Translations under genes and position numbers: made by a program | From: JBBBNV01 sp037137075 | GTDB lineage: Bacteria > Bacillota > Bacilli > Paenibacillales > NBRC-103111 | Length of the DNA stretch: 64,000 bases | Assembly: GCF_037137075.1 (NCBI RefSeq) | Contig: NZ_JBBBNV010000006.1 | Location: 1 to 64,000 of the forward strand | Direction: 5' to 3' | Part shown: piece after piece, positions 60,268 to 64,000 of the stretch | How positions within the stretch are numbered: the first letter of the stretch is position 1 | Layout: each line of letters opens with the position of its first letter | Notes under the pieces: model-generated | The model's input: only the letters and a program-made list of their open reading frames with translations | The model's database searches: none | Told to the model about the DNA's origin: nothing

Positions 60268-61839
60268 ATGAAAATGAACACATTCACAAATCCGGTGTTA
60301 TCCGGCTGCTATGCCGATCCGTCCTTTTGCCGCGTAGGGGAGGACTATTATCTGGTTACCTCCTCGTTTGAATACTTTCCGGGGGTTCCGATTTTTCACA
60401 GCAAGGATTTGGTCAACTGGCATCAAATCGGGCATGTTCTGGACCGCCCGTCCCAGCTGAATCTGGATGGCACCCCGTGCTCGCGGGGGATTTATGCTCC
60501 GACCATTCGGTACCACGAAGGGGTATTTTATATGATTACAACCTTCGTCGTCAGTGCAACGGGAGCGAGACGCAATTTTTATGTAACGGCGGAAAATCCG
60601 TCCGGACCCTGGTCAGACCCGGTCTGGCTGGTGGATGCGCCGGGGATTGATCCCTCCTTGTTTTTTGATGGAGACGGCAAGGTATATTTCACCGCGAACC
60701 GGGTTCCTCCGGCCGGTCAGCAATATCCGAAGCATATGGAAATTTATATGCAGGAGCTGGATTTGCAATCGGGCCGGCTTACGGGCCCGAAATATAGTCT
60801 GTGGGACGGGGCGCTTAAGCAAATTCATGCTCAGGAAGCGCCGCATCTGTACAAGATTGACGGCCTGTATTACTTGCTGATTGCCGAAGGCGGTACGGGG
60901 TTTACGCATTCCGTGACCATTGCCCGGAGCGAAGTCTTGACCGGACCGTATGAGGTGTGCAAGATGAATCCGATTTTGACTCATCGTCATCTGGGCCAGC
61001 AGGCTCCGATTGTAAACGTCGGTCACGCCGACATCGTACAGACGCAGCATGGCGAATGGTGGATGGTGTGTCTCGGCTCGCGGCCGCGCGGCGGGTACTA
61101 TCGCAACATGGGACGGGAAACGTTCCTCGTTCCGTTCGTGTGGGAGGAGGGCTGGCCGGTCGTCAATCCGGGCAAAGGCATCGTTGAGCTGGAGATGGCC
61201 CGCCCGTCACTGGCGGAGCACCGCTGGGCTGCGCCTCCCGCCTGCGATCATTTTGATTCGCCGGAGCTTGCGCCGCAGTGGAACTTTCTACGGACGCCGC
61301 GCGGCGATTACTGGTCGCTCACCGAGCGTCCGGGCCATCTGCGCCTGAAGCTGAAGGCAGATACGGTTATGGCTGAACAAAATCCAAGCTTTGTCGGCCG
61401 CCGCCAGCAGCATCATGATTTTGCAGTCCGTACCGTACTTGAATTCCGCCCGCAGTCTCCAGCTCAGGCGGCAGGACTCGTGCTGCTGCAAAATGATGCC
61501 TTCCAGTACCGGATGGAATGGCGCGGCGGCACGGAAGGCGGATCGGAAATCTGCCTTGTCCGGCGCAGCGGCGGGACGGACGAACTACTTGCGTCAGCCA
61601 TGGTGGCGGCGGACAAGCTCTATTTGAAGACGGAGGTATACGGCCAGCATTTCAGCTTTTATTACGGTACTCAATCCGAGCGGTGGCACACGCTGCTGGA
61701 AGGGGCCGACGGGCGCATTTTGAGCACGGACGTGGCTGGAGGCTTTTCCGGCACCTATATCGGTTTATATGCGAGCAGTAACGGGCAGCCTGCCGCCGGT
61801 TATGCTGATTTTGATTATTTCGAGTACACACGGCTGTAG
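60268..61839 (+). CDS. GH43 family beta-xylosidase / alpha-L-arabinofuranosidase
   Basis: 523 residues, no signal peptide, so cytoplasmic. N-terminal five-bladed propeller (about 1-315) with the catalytic base Asp in NPVLSGCYADPSFCRVGEDY, pKa-modulating Asp in APGIDPSLFFDGDGKVYF and general acid Glu in HAQEAPHLYKIDGLYYLL; C-terminal beta-sandwich (about 325-523). It splits xylo- or arabino-oligosaccharides. ATG 60268 or 60274, both served by AAAGGAAG. Followed by the start of a second glycosidase gene that is broken. Confidence 0.9.
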   Translation: MKMNTFTNPVLSGCYADPSFCRVGEDYYLVTSSFEYFPGVPIFHSKDLVNWHQIGHVLDRPSQLNLDGTPCSRGIYAPTIRYHEGVFYMITTFVVSATGARRNFYVTAENPSGPWSDPVWLVDAPGIDPSLFFDGDGKVYFTANRVPPAGQQYPKHMEIYMQELDLQSGRLTGPKYSLWDGALKQIHAQEAPHLYKIDGLYYLLIAEGGTGFTHSVTIARSEVLTGPYEVCKMNPILTHRHLGQQAPIVNVGHADIVQTQHGEWWMVCLGSRPRGGYYRNMGRETFLVPFVWEEGWPVVNPGKGIVELEMARPSLAEHRWAAPPACDHFDSPELAPQWNFLRTPRGDYWSLTERPGHLRLKLKADTVMAEQNPSFVGRRQQHHDFAVRTVLEFRPQSPAQAAGLVLLQNDAFQYRMEWRGGTEGGSEICLVRRSGGTDELLASAMVAADKLYLKTEVYGQHFSFYYGTQSERWHTLLEGADGRILSTDVAGGFSGTYIGLYASSNGQPAAGYADFDYFEYTRL

Positions 61840-61850
61840 GAGGAGAGCAA

Positions 61851-61994
61851 ATGTATCTTTTTTCATATTTCAAAACAGCGGATGAAGCACTGTATTTGGC
61901 GGTATGGGAGGATGTTACCGCTCGGATGGTGTTTCCGCCGGGACTGCGGCACGGAAGTGTCGTACCGCTCCGCTGGCCTCTTGGGCAGGAATGA
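61851..61994 (+). pseudogene. 5' remnant of a glycosidase gene
   Basis: A fragment of 47 codons beginning MYLFSYFKTADEALYLAVWE, which is how many GH43-like sugar hydrolases start, with a perfect AGGAGGAGAG site 11 bp after the GH43 stop. After about 20 residues the similarity to an enzyme is lost and the frame stops. It is the beginning of a former downstream operon gene. Confidence 0.6.
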
Positions 61995-62067
61995 TGCTTA
62001 GCGCACTGGATATGGAGCAGGCAGCCCCCGCATTTTGCTCGGGCGGGATACACCAGCCTTTTAGTAG

Positions 62068-62475
62068 GTGAGGTTTAAATTCGTTTTTGTAGTTCCGTTC
62101 CACGTGTTTCACTTCGACTGCTTCTGGATGAAGGAATTCCAGTGGTGCGATTTTGAAGGGGACAAGGACGTGCTCCCGGATCCGCCGGCGCTGCTGAAGC
62201 GCCTGAAGGACAAAGGGCTGAGCATCTGCGTCTGGATTCACTCGTACATCGCCCGGAAATCCTATCTGTTTGAAGAAGGCAAAGCGAACGGCTTTCCGCA
62301 CCGCGCGCAGCTCCCAGTACCCCGTGTTTCGCTGCATGACGGCGGTCGGTCGATCACCTGCGGCGCGGATGCCATGGAAGCGGTAGAGGGCGCAGGCTGG
62401 ACTGCGGAAAGCCAAGGCGTGCGTCTGACTCCGCAAGCAGGGGCAGCGACAATCACGGTGCAGCTGAAAGCATAA
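62068..62475 (+). pseudogene. GH31 alpha-xylosidase internal fragment with repeat insertion
   Basis: Codons for PFHVFHFDCFWMKEFQWCDF and LKRLKDKGLSICVWI are a clear match to the catalytic barrel of YicI-type GH31 enzymes, but only about 65 residues remain of a protein that normally has more than 700. The fragment then runs into palindromic repeat copy C and an unrelated-looking tail of about 45 residues to a stop. It must be the relic of an alpha-xylosidase gene removed by deletion. Confidence 0.75.
62298..62352 (+). repeat. Palindromic repeat, copy C (inside the GH31 relic)
   Basis: CACCGCGCGCAGCTCCCAG, a degenerate right arm (TACCCCGTG), then TTTCGCTGCATGACGGCGG and TCGGTCGA. The tail is nearly identical to copy B and A; the right palindrome arm has decayed. 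Confidence 0.75.
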
Positions 62476-62809
62476 GAAGCATGGAAGGGTCAATCCTTCC
62501 TGACGTATCGTCGAAGCAACGCGGCAAGACTTCTTTTATTATAGAAGAATTGAAACGACAGCTGTTGGAAAAGAACTGGCTACTAAGCATCAGGTCGGAT
62601 TTGCGATTTCAGCAGCAACGAAGGCGAAATCATTTTTCTTGAAGCCCTTTGAATGCACCAGGCCGTATAATAAAGAATTTACTGGCGGGGGATGGGCCGG
62701 AAGTCACATGCAGTTCTGCATTTTTGAAGAGTTTAGTAATAGAAATTCAGCTACCGGTTTTTATTTTACAAGCCTGCGGGGAATATGTTACTATCAGGGA
62801 ATAATCAAA
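62476..62809. other. Intergenic region without recognised gene
   Basis: About 330 bp. An open plus-strand frame of about 100 codons without start codon ends near 62810 but resembles nothing I know. No terminator or other element is clear. Confidence 0.4.
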
Positions 62810-62852
62810 TGATAATAATAATCATTATTGTCTTTGTGAGGCCGATTATAAT
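62810..62852 (+). promoter_or_regulatory. Fur box and promoter of the NEAT-SLH gene
   Basis: TGATAATAATAATCA (62810-62824) matches the Fur box at all but one position and is part of a longer AT-rich palindrome. TTATTG (62825-62830), 16-bp spacer and TATAAT (62847-62852) form the promoter, so the box abuts the -35. Strong iron repression is expected. Confidence 0.8.
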
Positions 62853-62870
62853 GCAAAGGGGAAGTTTACA

Positions 62871-64000
62871 ATGATGCGGAAATCTCCATTTAAAAAAGCG
62901 ATGTGCAGTGTGTGCCTGGTATCCTTACTCGTCTCTGCAGCTCCTGTTTCGGCTGCTTTGGCATCGGCGCCGGCCGCGCCAGCCGTTCAAGTGCTGGCTG
63001 CGGACAGCTCCAGCGCGTTGAAGGATGGCGTGTACTCTATGAACTATACCATTAAGAAATTTGGTACCAATCAGGATTCGGTTATGCAGGGCTATGTTTT
63101 GACACCGGGGCAGCTCACGGTCAAGCAAGGCAAATATTCGTTCTCCTTTACGCTCAAGCAAAGCAAAGAAATTACCGCACTGAAGACGGAAGTCAACGGC
63201 GCGTTGAAGGATGTTGAGGTTGTCGGCACCAATGCGCAGGAAAACACGCGTACCGTCCAGTTCGAGGTCGACAAGCTCAATTCGAAGCTGAAGGCTTGGG
63301 TTAAAATCGAGTGGGCAGCCATGAACTATTTCCACGAGTACGATATTGAGCTTGTCATGGATGCGGACAGTGCAAAGAAAATCGCCGATTTGCCGGGCGG
63401 CGAAAAGCCGGATGGCGCCAAGGGAGCAGAAGCGCCTCAGCAGACGGAAGGAAATCCGGCTGGCAAACCGGGAACCGCTCCTGCGCAGCCGACGGGAGAC
63501 AAGCCGACGGACAAGCCGGATGAGCAAACCGGCTCGACCGCTGCGGCTCCGGCTTCGAAGCCTGTGACGGATTTGAACGGCCACTGGGCGAAGGAAAAGG
63601 TGGAGCAAGCGATTCAAAAAGGGATTGCCAACGGCTATGATGACGGCACCTTTCTGCCTAATGGCGCCATCAGCCGCGCCGAATTCGCCGTCCTGCTCAG
63701 CCGTGCGCTGAAGCTGCAGGAGCCGGCTGCCGAGCTAAGCTTTGCTGACGCAGGACAAATCCCGTCCTGGGCTGTTTCCGATCTGCAAAAGGTGGTAGGC
63801 GCGGGCATTCTTGGCGGCTATGAGGACAATACGTTCCGTCCGGACCGCAACATTACGCGTTCGGAAATTGCAGTGACGATTGTGCGTACGCTGGGTCTTC
63901 TTCCGGCAGGAGAAGAGGAGAAAGCTCCTGGACTTGCCTTCGCCGATGCGAAGGATGTTCCCGAGTGGGCGGAGGCTGCCGTAGCGGCCGCGTTTAAAGC
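62871..64000 (+). CDS. NEAT domain and SLH domain haem-binding surface protein (partial)
   Basis: At least 376 residues, cut by the window end. Signal peptide (about 1-32), one NEAT domain (about 48-165, LKDGVYSMNYTIKKFGTNQ to NYFHEYDIELVMD, which holds the YxxxY haem-ligand motif as YFHEY), a Pro/Ala/Glu/Asp-rich linker, and S-layer homology domains: two complete (about 225-280 and 285-345) and the start of a third. Comparable to BslK of Bacillus cereus group, which takes haem from outside the S-layer and passes it inward. AAGGGGAAG precedes the ATG. Fur box upstream. Confidence 0.9.
   Translation, partial: MMRKSPFKKAMCSVCLVSLLVSAAPVSAALASAPAAPAVQVLAADSSSALKDGVYSMNYTIKKFGTNQDSVMQGYVLTPGQLTVKQGKYSFSFTLKQSKEITALKTEVNGALKDVEVVGTNAQENTRTVQFEVDKLNSKLKAWVKIEWAAMNYFHEYDIELVMDADSAKKIADLPGGEKPDGAKGAEAPQQTEGNPAGKPGTAPAQPTGDKPTDKPDEQTGSTAAAPASKPVTDLNGHWAKEKVEQAIQKGIANGYDDGTFLPNGAISRAEFAVLLSRALKLQEPAAELSFADAGQIPSWAVSDLQKVVGAGILGGYEDNTFRPDRNITRSEIAVTIVRTLGLLPAGEEEKAPGLAFADAKDVPEWAEAAVAAAFK

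Noticed and set aside
62500..62812. Roughly 100-codon open frame without a start codon before the NEAT gene
   Set aside because: No ATG/GTG/TTG in its first part, no site, no similarity recognised; probably chance in a gene-free stretch, though a decayed gene cannot be excluded.

Overview
The window looks like a chromosomal segment of a moderately GC-rich, spore-forming, S-layer-bearing Firmicute, most likely Paenibacillus or a close relative. The pointers are strong AGGAGG-type ribosome binding sites with many TTG/GTG starts, a cotH gene divergent from a CotG-like coat protein, an SLH-anchored NEAT protein, many AraC regulators next to glycoside hydrolases, and Fur boxes of Bacillus type. 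No rRNA, tRNA or CRISPR array was seen. There is one assembly gap (Ns, 46965-47072) inside a beta-galactosidase gene.

Layout. 1-5.3 kb: a translationally coupled signalling operon (HPt-REC-GGDEF-REC protein, stand-alone receiver, large hybrid histidine kinase). 5.3-8.1 kb: a DoxX membrane protein behind an exact FNR/CRP-type box, then a potassium/proton antiporter operon (khtT-khtU) behind a long leader that looks like a transcription attenuator. 8.3-13.2 kb: a phytanoyl-CoA-dioxygenase-like oxygenase with a hidden 58-codon gene upstream, a 5'-truncated AraC regulator, a DMT exporter divergent from a MocR regulator, and a DUF1904 protein.

13.3-30.7 kb is the most unusual part: two divergent transcription units encode a MORN-repeat membrane protein and a PAAR-like DUF4280 protein (minus strand), then a TolC-like coiled-coil secreted protein, a Gly/Ala-repeat stalk-domain protein, a membrane sensor with a catalytically dead class III cyclase domain, a GNAT acetyltransferase, a divergent alanine-racemase-fold enzyme, and two giant sensor-MFS fusion transporters flanking an ABC-type substrate-binding protein (plus strand). 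Most plus-strand genes overlap by stop/start codons. I do not know a described system with this composition and offer it as the main candidate for something new.

31-49 kb: GNAT, AraC, Gfo/Idh/MocA oxidoreductase; a Fur-boxed siderophore ABC ATPase with an FhuF-like reductase; cotH/cotG-like; MOSC protein; MarR plus DHA2 efflux pump; and a sugar-utilisation cluster (membrane AraC regulator with a cre-like site, GH105, GH2). 49-52.5 kb: stand-alone trpB, an AT-rich foreign-looking gene, a decayed IS1182-type transposase and a small secreted protein. 53-58 kb: siderophore SBP and two permeases without an ATPase, with a Btr-like AraC-SBP regulator; the ATPase at 34.7 kb probably serves them. 58-64 kb: glutaminase, AraC, GH43 xylosidase/arabinosidase followed by broken glycosidase remnants, and a Fur-controlled NEAT-SLH haem-binding surface protein that runs off the window. 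A short palindromic repeat family (four copies, 44.2-62.4 kb) decorates this right half.
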